DNA of 64,000 nucleotides from an uncultured Alphaproteobacteria bacterium (GTDB taxonomy: Bacteria > Pseudomonadota > Alphaproteobacteria > Micavibrionales > CSBR16-224), in assembly GCA_950054485.1 (NCBI GenBank), contig CATLPD010000001.1:186001-250000 (forward strand). Direction: 5' to 3'. This document shows positions 1 to 8,106 of this stretch, in pieces. How positions within the stretch are numbered: the first letter of the stretch is position 1; each line of letters opens with the position of its first letter. Both the position numbers and the translations under genes were made by a program. Under the pieces are notes generated by a model. The model was given only the letters and a program-made list of their open reading frames with translations. It was not told the origin of the DNA and ran no database searches.

Positions 1-1
1 C

Positions 2-289
2 AATAGCGGGCGCGCTTTTAGATTGATGGCGCCCGTAACCGTCAAATTGATCGAGGCCGACCCGATACAAGGGTCAATGCTGTTTGAATTGCTGGAATAT
101 CACGGATCGCCTCTGCCGCCAAAAGGCGCTGTTTTAAGTCAGGGCAGACGCGGTCGCGGCGGGCCGAAACGGCAAAAGCCAAAAAACATGAAACAAAATA
201 ACGTCGGCAAGCGTAAGCCCCGTAAGAAAACAACCACGCCCAAGCATAAACGTAAGAACAAGGGTGGCGGCAAAGGAAAGAAAAAGTGA
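2..289 (+). CDS. rnr: Ribonuclease R, C-terminal end (partial)
   Basis: This is the 3' end of a gene that starts before the window. The first residues (..FRLMAPVTVKLIEADP..) read as the last strands of the S1 RNA-binding domain of RNase R, the processive 3'-5' exoribonuclease that degrades structured RNA. After the S1 domain comes a tail of about 45 residues made almost wholly of Lys, Arg, Gly, Pro and Thr, which is typical of RNase R and helps bind RNA. The catalytic RNB domain lies outside the window, so identity rests on the S1 edge and basic tail only. The TGA stop overlaps the GTG start of the next gene, so the two are probably co-transcribed. Confidence 0.75.
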   Translation, partial: NSGRAFRLMAPVTVKLIEADPIQGSMLFELLEYHGSPLPPKGAVLSQGRRGRGGPKRQKPKNMKQNNVGKRKPRKKTTTPKHKRKNKGGGKGKKK

Positions 290-1314
290 TATACCGTTTT
301 ACCCTTTTGGCCCTTTTGATGGTCGCTTTCACCCTGCCTGCTTATGCGCAAGACAGCGAAACGGGTGACGAACCCTATGCAAAAGATACGATTGTCAGCC
401 TGACAATTGAAAACGATTCATTGGGTAATGGCCGTGACGGTAATTATACCAGCGGCGTGCGTTTCAGCTATTTGAATCTGAATGCCGAGCTGCCCGATAT
501 TGCCTATACGATTGCAGATTCAATTCCGACGTTCGAGCTGAATGACAGCTCCAGCGTTTATTATTCATTTGGGCATAACATTTTTACGCCGAATGATATT
601 ACCTTGCCGAACCCGCCTGTCACAGACCGTCCTTATGCAGGCTATGTCTATGGATCACTGGGGTTGGTGACCGTAACGGGTGATCATGTCGACGATGTCG
701 AGGCGACCCTTGGCCTTGTGGGCCCGTGGGCATTGGGTGAGGAAATCCAAAGATTTGTGCACAAGGATATTTTTCCAAATGCACCCGACCCCGAAGGCTG
801 GGATTATCAATTGGATAACGAGCCCGCTTTGATGGTCGGCTGGCAACGTCGATATCCTGAATATTTTGAAGAAGAGTTTTTTGGCCTGAACTTCAGGGCC
901 GAGCCGAACTTCGGCGTCACCCTTGGTAACGTTTATACCTATGCCAGTACAGGAATTAACTTTCGCCTCAGCCCGGATACCGAGCGCTGGACAGATGCGC
1001 CGCCGCGTGTACGCCCTGCCATTCCGGGAACCGGCTACTTTGAAATCCCCGAAGACAAGCATTTCAGCTGGTATCTATTTGCAGGTCTGGATGGCCGCCT
1101 GATGGGCCGGAATATTTTTCTGGATGGAAATACATTTTCGAATTCGCGCAACGTTGATAAAAACTATCTGGTTGGCGATGCAAATGTCGGCATTGCCACA
1201 ACATTTGATCAAATGCGTGTCAGCTATACTTTGAATTACCGCACGCAAGAATTCCACGGTCAGCGCGAATCAAACGCCATATTCGGCGCTGTGAATGTCA
1301 GTTATAGATTCTAG
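286..1314 (+). CDS. lpxR: LpxR-family outer-membrane lipid A deacylase (DUF2219)
   Basis: This 342-residue protein has a cleavable signal peptide (hydrophobic core at residues 6-18, AYA-Q cleavage near residue 22). The mature part alternates like a beta-barrel and ends in an aromatic residue (SYRF), as outer-membrane proteins do. Family marks are the N-terminal ENDSLGNGRDGNYTSG segment, the DRPYAGY motif and a GPWALGEEIQ..VH segment that carries a likely catalytic His. LpxR enzymes remove the 3'-acyloxyacyl chain from lipid A in the outer membrane, which alters immune recognition or envelope packing. The GTG start overlaps the RNase R stop by four bases (GTGA) and has an AAAGGAAAG ribosome site. 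Substrate specificity here is inferred from the family. Confidence 0.78.
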   Translation: MIYRFTLLALLMVAFTLPAYAQDSETGDEPYAKDTIVSLTIENDSLGNGRDGNYTSGVRFSYLNLNAELPDIAYTIADSIPTFELNDSSSVYYSFGHNIFTPNDITLPNPPVTDRPYAGYVYGSLGLVTVTGDHVDDVEATLGLVGPWALGEEIQRFVHKDIFPNAPDPEGWDYQLDNEPALMVGWQRRYPEYFEEEFFGLNFRAEPNFGVTLGNVYTYASTGINFRLSPDTERWTDAPPRVRPAIPGTGYFEIPEDKHFSWYLFAGLDGRLMGRNIFLDGNTFSNSRNVDKNYLVGDANVGIATTFDQMRVSYTLNYRTQEFHGQRESNAIFGAVNVSYRF

Positions 1315-1336
1315 CAATTTAAAAAAGACTTATAAG

Positions 1337-2392
1337 TTACACGGCTGCAGGATCGTAAGCTTTAACGCGATTACGACCGGCTTGTTTCGCATCATACAAA
1401 GCCTCGTCCGCACGCGCGATCATTTTTTCAGGCGTATCGCCTTGGCCGAAGAATTCGGTTACCCCTACAGACAGTGTAATTTGGCCCAGGTTTTCGTTCG
1501 TTGTGCGGTTAATGACCTCTTTGCGCTCAACAACACGGCGCAGAGCGTTACCGACTGATACGCCACCCTGTACGTTGGTATCGGGCAGGATAATCGCAAA
1601 TTCTTCACCGCCATAGCGGGCAGCCAGATCGCGGCCTTTAATACCGTCTTTCAAGCTGCGGGCAACAAGGCGTAGAACCTGGTCACCAATCAGGTGACCG
1701 TATGTATCGTTGAATTTCTTAAAATGGTCAATATCCATCATTAACAAAACCAGCGTGCTTTTTTGCTCGGCCGCTTCGGCCATCGCCAATTCAAGATAAT
1801 TATCAAAAGCCTTGCGGTTTGACAAGCCTGTCAGGCTGTCTGTCATCGCTTCTTTACGCACAGTATCCAGGTTCTGGCGCAGCTCGGCCATTTGCTGGGT
1901 TGAATTACTCAACTGGCTTTCAAGCGACTTGTTATATTCAACAACTTTTTTGGTGCTTTGCACCATTTCAGATACAACCTCGCTAAGATCATCAAGGCTG
2001 TTGGCATTCTGGATCTTAACCGATGCCCCATCCAGCGTATCACCATATTCATTGGTCGCTGATTTAACCGATTTGAAAAGCCCCGCAATTTCAGCTAAAG
2101 CCTGCTGCAGCTCGTCACTGACCTTACGTATAGCGTCTTCATGCGAAGAGCTTTGTAAAAACCTGCGATAAACCTTATCGCAAACGGCCTCGTTTACTTT
2201 GTCACCAAATTTATCGATTGCACCGACCAGCTCGGCGTCGCCATCAAAGTATTTGTACCAAAGTTCAAAGTTTTCCGGGGTCGGGCTCAGATCAAGCTCC
2301 TCGATCCGCTCAAGCGCCTTCACAGCAATTTCCTGCGCTTTCGCCGCAGATGCATTGTCATTTTCTCTAGATTTTACAAATTCTTGTGCCAT
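1337..2392 (-). CDS. Diguanylate cyclase with GGEEF active site
   Basis: The protein has an N-terminal helical region of about 180 residues, with a coiled coil just before the catalytic part, then a complete GGDEF domain from MTDSLTGLSNRKAFD to the end. The active-site loop reads RYGGEEFAI, so it should condense two GTP to cyclic di-GMP. The product-inhibition site, normally RxxD five residues upstream, reads KGRD: Lys replaces Arg, which may weaken feedback inhibition. No transmembrane segment or signal peptide is visible, so the enzyme is probably cytoplasmic. I chose the ATG at 2392 preceded by GGTGGT; a TTG three codons earlier (2401) is also possible. A PilZ protein at 23835 is a possible receptor for the product. 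Confidence 0.88.
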   Translation of the reverse strand: MAQEFVKSRENDNASAAKAQEIAVKALERIEELDLSPTPENFELWYKYFDGDAELVGAIDKFGDKVNEAVCDKVYRRFLQSSSHEDAIRKVSDELQQALAEIAGLFKSVKSATNEYGDTLDGASVKIQNANSLDDLSEVVSEMVQSTKKVVEYNKSLESQLSNSTQQMAELRQNLDTVRKEAMTDSLTGLSNRKAFDNYLELAMAEAAEQKSTLVLLMMDIDHFKKFNDTYGHLIGDQVLRLVARSLKDGIKGRDLAARYGGEEFAIILPDTNVQGGVSVGNALRRVVERKEVINRTTNENLGQITLSVGVTEFFGQGDTPEKMIARADEALYDAKQAGRNRVKAYDPAAV

Positions 2393-2448
2393 ACCACCCA
2401 AAACCGAAAGTATTTATCTTTTTATCCTAAACCAAACATATGAATAAA

Positions 2449-2476
2449 TATATACCACGCCATATAAAAATTGCAA
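2449..2476 (-). promoter_or_regulatory. Candidate sigma-70 promoter for the diguanylate cyclase
   Basis: Read on the minus strand, TTGCAA (2476-2471) is followed after 16 bases by TATATA (2454-2449). Each hexamer is a fair match to consensus. The predicted start lies about 50 bases before the cyclase ATG. The region is AT-rich, so a chance match is possible. Confidence 0.38.
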
Positions 2477-2494
2477 AAAACGGTTAAGTTTTAG

Positions 2495-3085
2495 TTACAT
2501 TTTTTCAATACGCGCTGTTTTCTCTCCCTCAATATCATAAGAGTTCAAATAATTTATAATTTCTTCAACATTATCAGCCATATCGAACAAATCAAGGTGA
2601 TGTTCAGGTGTATAGCCGACACTGATCATATGCCGGATTTGCTCCAGCATTTTCGACCAATATCCATTAATATTTCCCATTATGACTGGTTTTTCATGCA
2701 GCCCCAGGTATTTCCAGGTCAGAATTTCGAAGGTTTCGTCCAATGTTCCCAGACCGCCCGGCATAGCAATAAAAGCGTCAGAATGTTCAACCATCTTCAT
2801 TTTTCGGGTGTGCATGGAATCGACGACATGTAATTCAGTAATATCATGATCCATGCCTTCGCGCGCGATGATATGCTCGGGAATAATGCCAATTACGCGC
2901 CCGCCCGCTTTCATTGCACTATTGGCCAACCGGCCCATAGTACCGGCAGAACCGCCGCCATATACAACCGTTTTCCCGGCCTCGGCCAAACGTCGGCCCA
3001 GCAGTTCGATTGCATTTTTATAATTATCATCAATGTTATCAGAGGCGCCACAATAGACGCATACGGAATGGATCAGTTTTGTCAT
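2495..3085 (-). CDS. LOG-family protein (TIGR00730, cytokinin riboside 5'-monophosphate phosphoribohydrolase-like)
   Basis: At 196 residues this matches the usual length of LOG-family proteins, once annotated as lysine decarboxylases. The N-terminus VCVYCGAS, the Rossmann-like YGGGSAGTMG and the signature PGGLGTLDE are all present. Family members hydrolyse the N-glycosidic bond of nucleoside 5'-monophosphates, releasing ribose 5-phosphate; the true bacterial substrate is often unknown. I chose the ATG at 3085 because homologues start a few residues before VCVYCG; an in-frame ATG at 3109 is possible. It is divergent from psd, and the shared upstream region holds a perfect inverted repeat. Confidence 0.85.
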   Translation of the reverse strand: MTKLIHSVCVYCGASDNIDDNYKNAIELLGRRLAEAGKTVVYGGGSAGTMGRLANSAMKAGGRVIGIIPEHIIAREGMDHDITELHVVDSMHTRKMKMVEHSDAFIAMPGGLGTLDETFEILTWKYLGLHEKPVIMGNINGYWSKMLEQIRHMISVGYTPEHHLDLFDMADNVEEIINYLNSYDIEGEKTARIEKM

Positions 3086-3128
3086 TCGGCGAATATACTG
3101 AATATTCATTTGATTTAAAAGCGTTTTC

Positions 3129-3152
3129 TCTTGAAATGCGATCTTTTCAAGA
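3129..3152. repeat. Perfect 8-bp inverted repeat in the LOG/psd divergent region
   Basis: TCTTGAAA (3129-3136) and TTTCAAGA (3145-3152) are exact inverted copies separated by eight bases, so the half-site centres are 16 bases apart. The repeat lies 44 bases upstream of the LOG start and 38 upstream of the psd start. Dyads of this shape are common operators for dimeric regulators. The TTGAAA in the left arm could also act as a weak -35 element for psd. No regulator gene is adjacent, so the role is inferred. Confidence 0.45.
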
Positions 3153-3189
3153 TTACCTTTGTTGCAACGAATAAAAGAAGGATTCTGAA

Positions 3190-3933
3190 ATGGAAAAAAT
3201 AATGCAACATGCCAGACAGGCTTTGAATACAATCTTTGTCCCCATCCATCCTGCAGGCTGGCCATTCATATTGGCGTTTGCATTTGCATCGATTATCCTT
3301 GCAATGATCGAAGATGACCTTGGCTTTATCGGGCTGATTTTAACAGCATGGTGTGTTTATTTCTTTCGTAACCCTGACCGCCACATACCCCAACGCAAAG
3401 GTCTGATTGTCAGCCCTGCTGACGGTACTGTTTCCATGATCACCAAAGCAACCCTGCCGCCTGAATTGGAAACATCAGATGAAACCGACCCGCTGTTCAA
3501 GGCTAAGACTCTGACACGCGTCAGCATTTTTCTGAATGTTTTTGATGTGCATGTTAACCGCAACCCCATCGCGGGCAAGGTTACACAGGCCGTCTATCAC
3601 CCCGGTAAGTTTTTTAACGCTGAACTGGACAAGGCCAGCGAGCATAACGAGCGCAATACCCTTGTCGTTAAAATCGATGACAATAAATCTTCGATTGCCT
3701 TTGTACAAATCGCGGGCCTTGTGGCGCGCCGCATTTTATCCGAAGCCAAAGTCGGTGATGATTTAAAAACCGGCGAGCGTTACGGCATGATCCGTTTCGG
3801 TAGCCGTGTTGATATTTATCTTCCGCCAAAAGTTATGCCCATGGTTTGCGTTGGCCAGAAAATGATCGGCGGCGAAAGCATCATCGCTGACCTTGATAGC
3901 AAGGAAAAACAGCGCGAAGCCGAGGTTGTTTAA
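3190..3933 (+). CDS. psd: Phosphatidylserine decarboxylase proenzyme, short form
   Basis: This enzyme decarboxylates phosphatidylserine to phosphatidylethanolamine at the inner membrane. Two hydrophobic segments occur near residues 20-52 (AGWPFILAFAFAS.. and GFIGLILTAWCVYFF). The catalytic part contains PADGTV, FLNVFDVHVNR and the self-cleavage motif RFGSRVDIYLP, where the Ser after Gly becomes the pyruvoyl group of the small subunit. The 247-residue length and the GS rather than LGST cleavage site mark the short alphaproteobacterial form. The ATG has an AGAAGGA ribosome site. The TAA overlaps the ATG of pssA by one base, so the two steps of phosphatidylethanolamine synthesis are translationally coupled. 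Confidence 0.95.
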   Translation: MEKIMQHARQALNTIFVPIHPAGWPFILAFAFASIILAMIEDDLGFIGLILTAWCVYFFRNPDRHIPQRKGLIVSPADGTVSMITKATLPPELETSDETDPLFKAKTLTRVSIFLNVFDVHVNRNPIAGKVTQAVYHPGKFFNAELDKASEHNERNTLVVKIDDNKSSIAFVQIAGLVARRILSEAKVGDDLKTGERYGMIRFGSRVDIYLPPKVMPMVCVGQKMIGGESIIADLDSKEKQREAEVV

Positions 3934-4739
3934 TGGCAAAAGCCGGAAAAAGAAAAAAACACAGCGACGATAGTGTAAACGGCCGTATGTCTATATACAG
4001 GCTGGTGCCGAACATGCTGACTTTGGCAGCACTGACGGCGGGTATGACATCTATACAATATGCCATACAGGGCCGATGGGAAAATGCTGTTATTGCGATC
4101 GTCATCGCCGGTTTTATTGACGGATTTGACGGGGCCGTTGCGCGCCTGATGAACGCATCTTCAAAACTGGGGGCAGAACTGGACACCCTTTCCGATTTTC
4201 TGTGTTTCGGCGTTGCGCCTGCCACCATCATGTATCTTTGGCTATTGCAAGACGCCGGAAAGATCGGCTGGATTGTGGCGGTTGTTTTCGCAATTGCCGT
4301 TGCCTTGCGTCTTGCGCGTTATAATGTCGAAGATAAAGAGGCTGAAAAGAGAGAATCCGCGGCCGATAAAAAGAAAACACATTTCACGGGTGTGCCATCG
4401 CCAACAGGGGCCGGAATGGCTATGCTCCCCCTGATCATGAGCCTTCAATTTGCCGAAGACGGGCATAAATTCGATGCCTTCATGACATCACCTGAATATG
4501 TCGCCCTTTGGATGTTGCTATTTGCAGTACTGATGGTCAGCCGCATCCCGACATTTTCAACAAAACAGGTTCGCCTGCATCCCAAAATGGCGGTGCCATT
4601 ATTGGGCGCTTTCGGTTTGCTGATTGCAGGGCTCATTCATGCAACCTGGATTACATTGATTTTCATGTGTACAGTCTATGCGATATCGATTCCGATCGCA
4701 TCTTACGTGACCTACCATAAAGATAAAAAATCCGACTGA
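3933..4739 (+). CDS. pssA: CDP-diacylglycerol--serine O-phosphatidyltransferase
   Basis: An integral membrane enzyme that makes phosphatidylserine from CDP-diacylglycerol and serine, the substrate for the upstream psd product. The CDP-alcohol phosphotransferase signature is intact from about residue 64: DGFDGAVAR, then eight residues, G, and a LDTLSD ending with the two metal-binding Asp residues. Around it are about seven or eight hydrophobic helices. A positively charged N-terminus (AKAGKRKKH) and a charged loop rich in Lys and Glu (near residues 132-148) lie in the cytoplasm. The start overlaps the psd stop (TAATG). Confidence 0.95.
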   Translation: MAKAGKRKKHSDDSVNGRMSIYRLVPNMLTLAALTAGMTSIQYAIQGRWENAVIAIVIAGFIDGFDGAVARLMNASSKLGAELDTLSDFLCFGVAPATIMYLWLLQDAGKIGWIVAVVFAIAVALRLARYNVEDKEAEKRESAADKKKTHFTGVPSPTGAGMAMLPLIMSLQFAEDGHKFDAFMTSPEYVALWMLLFAVLMVSRIPTFSTKQVRLHPKMAVPLLGAFGLLIAGLIHATWITLIFMCTVYAISIPIASYVTYHKDKKSD

Positions 4740-5471
4740 TTAAGAGGGCATACCCATCGTCATGCTTGCCTGAACCTTGGGTGCCGCGGCTTTGATTTTT
4801 TGTTCTGCCGCCTCTGATCCCGCATTCAACTCGGCTTCCATACGGCGTGATGTTGTCATTGCGCCTTGTACTTGTTCGGGCCCTTTGCGCTCGGCTTCGT
4901 TCAACTGGCCCAGATAGGCTTTAAAGTGATCCACATTCGGGATTTTGGCCAGATTTGAATTCGCTGCAATTCCTTTGTATCCGCTATCCGTTACTGACAT
5001 GCCGGCCAAGGCGACGTCCGCCGATAGGCCATCATCCTGTTTTTTAGACAGTTCGTATCCGGCGGTGAATTTGCCGAACATACCCTTTTTAGGTTTTTTT
5101 GATTTTTGATTGGCTTTCTGGCGCGCCTTCTTGTCATCATCTTTGATAATAAATGCGCCAAAAGTTTTTTGCCTGTCTTTGGCCTTATCTTTAAAACTTG
5201 ACATGACTTGCTCCAAAACAATCGCGCCAACCGTAACGATGGCAGGTGCACCAATTGCCGAAGCCGCAATTTCGAGCCCTACAGCCATATCCGTCATACC
5301 ACTGTCTGATGCCGCCGGTTCATTCGCGCCTTTTGCCTCGGGGTCAGATGCACCCGACGCATTCACAGCCGGTGCCTGCGCAACATTCTGCGCGGCCGAC
5401 ATTTCAGCCATCGTATTCTCAGTTTCTTGCTTGAAATTGACAGGTTCTGCCGTATTTACAAATTTACTCAT
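4740..5471 (-). CDS. Hypothetical Ala/Lys-rich protein with one hydrophobic segment
   Basis: I do not recognise a family in these 243 residues. The first 60 are polar and rich in Ala, Ser, Glu and Asn. Residues about 61-92 form an Ala/Ile/Val-rich hydrophobic stretch (VGLEIAASAIGAPAIVTVGA) that could be a membrane or packing helix. A very basic patch (KKARQKANQKSKKPKKG) follows, and the C-terminal third is helical and Ala-rich. No signal peptide is evident. It ends next to pssA, convergent with it, and lies downstream of comM on the same strand, but has its own good promoter at 5507-5535, so it is probably expressed independently. Confidence 0.6.
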   Translation of the reverse strand: MSKFVNTAEPVNFKQETENTMAEMSAAQNVAQAPAVNASGASDPEAKGANEPAASDSGMTDMAVGLEIAASAIGAPAIVTVGAIVLEQVMSSFKDKAKDRQKTFGAFIIKDDDKKARQKANQKSKKPKKGMFGKFTAGYELSKKQDDGLSADVALAGMSVTDSGYKGIAANSNLAKIPNVDHFKAYLGQLNEAERKGPEQVQGAMTTSRRMEAELNAGSEAAEQKIKAAAPKVQASMTMGMPS

Positions 5472-5506
5472 GTCCTAGTCCCTCACGCGCGTATATACAT
5501 AATATA

Positions 5507-5535
5507 ATAATAGGATAATATTAAGATTTCGTCAA
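5507..5535 (-). promoter_or_regulatory. Sigma-70-type promoter for the 4740-5471 gene
   Basis: On the minus strand TTGACG (5535-5530) is separated by exactly 17 bases from TATTAT (5512-5507). Both hexamers match consensus at five of six positions. Transcription would begin near 5500, giving a leader of about 30 bases with a GAGGGA ribosome site. Confidence 0.6.
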
Positions 5536-5543
5536 TATGCCCG

Positions 5544-7073
5544 CTATGCCGCGATGGCCTGACCCGGTCGAAAACGGCGGTAACCAATGGCCTCGGCGAT
5601 ATGATGGGGGTGGATATTTTCTGCGCTGTCCATATCAGCCAATGTCCGCGCAACGCGCAAGATTCGGTGATACCCGCGTGCTGATAATTTCATTTTCTCG
5701 GTCGCATCGATCAAAAGGCTGCGCCCCTTGTCATCCAACGGGGCAATTTTTTCCAGCGTTTCACCACTGGCATCTGCATTGACGCTATATTGATCAAACC
5801 CCATCGATTCAAAACGCTGTTTTTGAATATTGCGTGCCGCGGCAACGCGTTTTGCGACCTCTGCCGACCTTTCAGATTTTTCCGTTGCCGCCAGATGCAG
5901 CGGGTTCACAGCGGGCACATCGACATGTAGATCAATACGGTCAAACAACGGGCCTGAGATTTTAGCCTGATAATCAAGCGCACATTTCGGCGCACGCCCG
6001 CAGGCCAGCGCAGCATCATCCAGATGCCCACAACGGCACGGGTTCATTGCCGCGATCAGCTGAAAATCTGCAGGAAACGACACATGATAGTTCACGCGGC
6101 TGACCAAAGCCTCGCCATTTTCAAGGGGTTGGCGCAAGGCCTCCAGCGTGCCGCGCGCAAATTCGGGCAATTCATCTAAAAACAAGACGCCTTTGTGCGC
6201 CAGCGATATTTCACCGGGCTTGGCTTTGTTACCCCCACCAATCATAGCCGGCAGCGACGCCGAATGGTGCGGGTCACGATATGGGCGTTGACGCAAAAGG
6301 CGCCCGTCCTTTAATTGGCCTGCCACACTGTGGATCATTGAAACATCCAGCGCCTCTGACGCAGACAGGGGCGGCAAAATTGACGGTAATCGCGATGCCA
6401 GCATCGATTTCCCCGATCCGGGCGGCCCCGACATCAGCATATTGTGACCACCTGCTGCCGCGATTTCCAATGCGCGTTTTGCCGTTTCCTGTCCTTTGAC
6501 ATCGGCCAAATCCAGAAGTGTTTCTGCCATGTGGTTTTCGATTTCAGGTTCGGGCGGCGCGATAATCTGCGTGCCTTTAAAATGATTGATTAAAACCAAT
6601 AGTGACGCGGGGGCCAAAACGTTGATATCCGCCCAGGCCGCTTCGGCGCCGCAGGCAGCCGGGCAAATAATATCACGCCCGTGCGATGAAGCGCTGATGG
6701 CTGCCTCCAGAACGCCGTTCACAGCTGTGATCGATCCGTCCAATGATAATTCGCCCATAACCGTATATTGGCTAAGTTCTTCACGCGGGACGACATTCAT
6801 CGCCGCCAAAACCCCAAGGGCAATGGGCAAATCAAAGTGCGATCCTTCCTTCGGCACATCAGCGGGCGCCAGATTGACCGTCAATCTTTTGGGCGGCAAC
6901 GATACACCCAAAGCATGCAGCGCAGCGCGCACACGCTCCTTACTTTCCGCGACAGCTTTATCGGGCAGGCCTACAATCTGAAAGCTGGGTAAACCGCTCG
7001 ACAATTGCACCTGCACGTTAATTTCGCGCGGTTCAATCCCTTGAAATGTGACGGTATGGATTTGGGCGACCAT
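5544..7073 (-). CDS. comM: ComM/YifB-family Mg-chelatase-like AAA+ helicase
   Basis: A 509-residue AAA+ protein. Residues 1-170 form the ribosomal-S5/Lon-like N-domain (VGLPDKAVAESKERV.., LAPADVPKEGSHFDL). The ATPase core follows with Walker A GPPGSGKSM and Walker B LFLDELPEF, then a CRCG zinc-type motif and the Mg_chelatase_C domain. In naturally transformable bacteria ComM is a hexameric helicase that drives branch migration of incoming DNA. The start at 7073 (ATG, GAGG seven bases upstream) gives the family N-terminus MVAQIHTVTFQG. Its first 35 codons are repeated, diverged by about 10 percent, 950 bases upstream on the same strand, with a small secreted-type gene in between. Confidence 0.92.
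   Translation of the reverse strand: MVAQIHTVTFQGIEPREINVQVQLSSGLPSFQIVGLPDKAVAESKERVRAALHALGVSLPPKRLTVNLAPADVPKEGSHFDLPIALGVLAAMNVVPREELSQYTVMGELSLDGSITAVNGVLEAAISASSHGRDIICPAACGAEAAWADINVLAPASLLVLINHFKGTQIIAPPEPEIENHMAETLLDLADVKGQETAKRALEIAAAGGHNMLMSGPPGSGKSMLASRLPSILPPLSASEALDVSMIHSVAGQLKDGRLLRQRPYRDPHHSASLPAMIGGGNKAKPGEISLAHKGVLFLDELPEFARGTLEALRQPLENGEALVSRVNYHVSFPADFQLIAAMNPCRCGHLDDAALACGRAPKCALDYQAKISGPLFDRIDLHVDVPAVNPLHLAATEKSERSAEVAKRVAAARNIQKQRFESMGFDQYSVNADASGETLEKIAPLDDKGRSLLIDATEKMKLSARGYHRILRVARTLADMDSAENIHPHHIAEAIGYRRFRPGQAIAA
6969..7073 (-). repeat. 5' end of comM, repeat copy A
   Basis: These 105 bases, the first 35 codons of the intact comM gene, match 7919-8023 in the same orientation. 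I count about ten mismatches, mostly silent. Similarity begins at the start codon and stops abruptly after the codons for GLPSFQIVG. The two copies bound a segment that carries the gene at 7124-7846. Confidence 0.85.
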
Positions 7074-7123
7074 GTTAAACCTCAAAATCAAATGAAGTAG
7101 GATACATTAAAAAATCTTCGAAC

Positions 7124-7846
7124 TTAATGCCAACAATCGCAATCAAAGTTACCCCCTACAGTTGCAACACAAGAGCCACTAAAAGCGGATATAGTGCCAT
7201 CGCCGTTTATTATATAACCATTTGTGATTGTTGCTGATCCGCCACTGTCTGCTCCGCCACTCGTTGAACTTCCACATGCTGAGTTGCAAAAATTCATCCT
7301 CCAAGTAATCTCACCAGCGTTAAAAGCACCTGTTTCAGAAGAACATAGAATAGGGGTGTCTGAACCATCTGTTGTAAATATCAGCCCATTACAATGGTCA
7401 ACTGGGCCGAATACCCCCGTTCCCCATGAGTTACATCTTCCAAACAACCCCGTTCCCGCAGAGGCGTAAGTAGATGTATCAGGTGGCAGAATAGTCCCGA
7501 CAGGAACCGTTGGATCTAGATAATTGCCACAAGCTACAACTCCTGCGCCATCGCTATGAAATACAAAACACTCTGTGTCAGATGGATTTGTTGAATTCTC
7601 GTTCGTTCCATCCGCCAGTTCATAACTTATGTAGCTATCCGCACACCCATTCAGGATTTTCAATTTGTTGACACCATATTGAACACTTCCTTCACACTGT
7701 TCATTAACAGCATTATCCAGTTGCTCTTGTTCTTTTTCTATTCCACCGCCACCTCTGCTTGAACTCGTAATCGCGTAGGACAGTGATGCGAACAATGCAA
7801 CAGCAATTAAAATTAGGAAGAGTGCATTACCATTCGAGCTTTTCAC
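7124..7846 (-). CDS. Membrane-anchored or secreted Cys-rich protein with prepilin-like N-terminus
   Basis: The 240-residue product begins KSSNGNALFLILIAVALFA, a short basic start followed by one hydrophobic helix, similar in shape to pseudopilin N-termini. The remainder is Gly/Ser/Thr/Asn-rich with about 13 Cys residues, including a CDCWH terminus, suggesting disulfide bonding outside the cytoplasm. I do not recognise a family. The GTG start at 7846 has AAAGGA upstream. The gene is AT-richer by eye than neighbouring genes and sits exactly between the two copies of the comM 5' end, so it probably arrived by transfer. A role in surface structures or adhesion is a guess from its architecture. 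Confidence 0.65.
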   Translation of the reverse strand: MKSSNGNALFLILIAVALFASLSYAITSSSRGGGGIEKEQEQLDNAVNEQCEGSVQYGVNKLKILNGCADSYISYELADGTNENSTNPSDTECFVFHSDGAGVVACGNYLDPTVPVGTILPPDTSTYASAGTGLFGRCNSWGTGVFGPVDHCNGLIFTTDGSDTPILCSSETGAFNAGEITWRMNFCNSACGSSTSGGADSGGSATITNGYIINGDGTISAFSGSCVATVGGNFDCDCWH

Positions 7847-7852
7847 AACGAG

Positions 7853-8023
7853 CTATCCTTTAAAGTTTTTAATTATTCTACACTTTGAAAACCTTGATGA
7901 AAAGATGTTGTAAATATACCCCACGATCTGAAAGCTGGGTAGCCCGTTCGAGATTTGCACCTGCACGTTAATATCGCGCGGTTCAATCCCCTGAAATGTG
8001 ACGGTATGGATTTGCGCGACCAA
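7853..8023 (-). pseudogene. Truncated second copy of the comM 5' end
   Basis: A reading frame of 56 codons starts at TTG (8023-8021) with an ideal AGGAG seven bases upstream. Its first 35 codons encode VAQIHTVTFQGIEPR then D-INVQVQISNGLPSFQIVG, nearly identical to ComM (differences E to D, L to I, S to N). After this it runs into unrelated AT-rich sequence and stops at 7853. The ATG has become TTG. It is a remnant of a ComM start region, either the original start cut off by an insertion or one carried in by the insert. It may still be translated into a short peptide. Confidence 0.8.
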
Positions 8024-8106
8024 AGATCGTCTCCTGAATCGTTTGTACTCTATTTGTTCTAATGGAATATGCCAAAAATATCAAAACATTTTTTATAGGG
8101 TATTTT

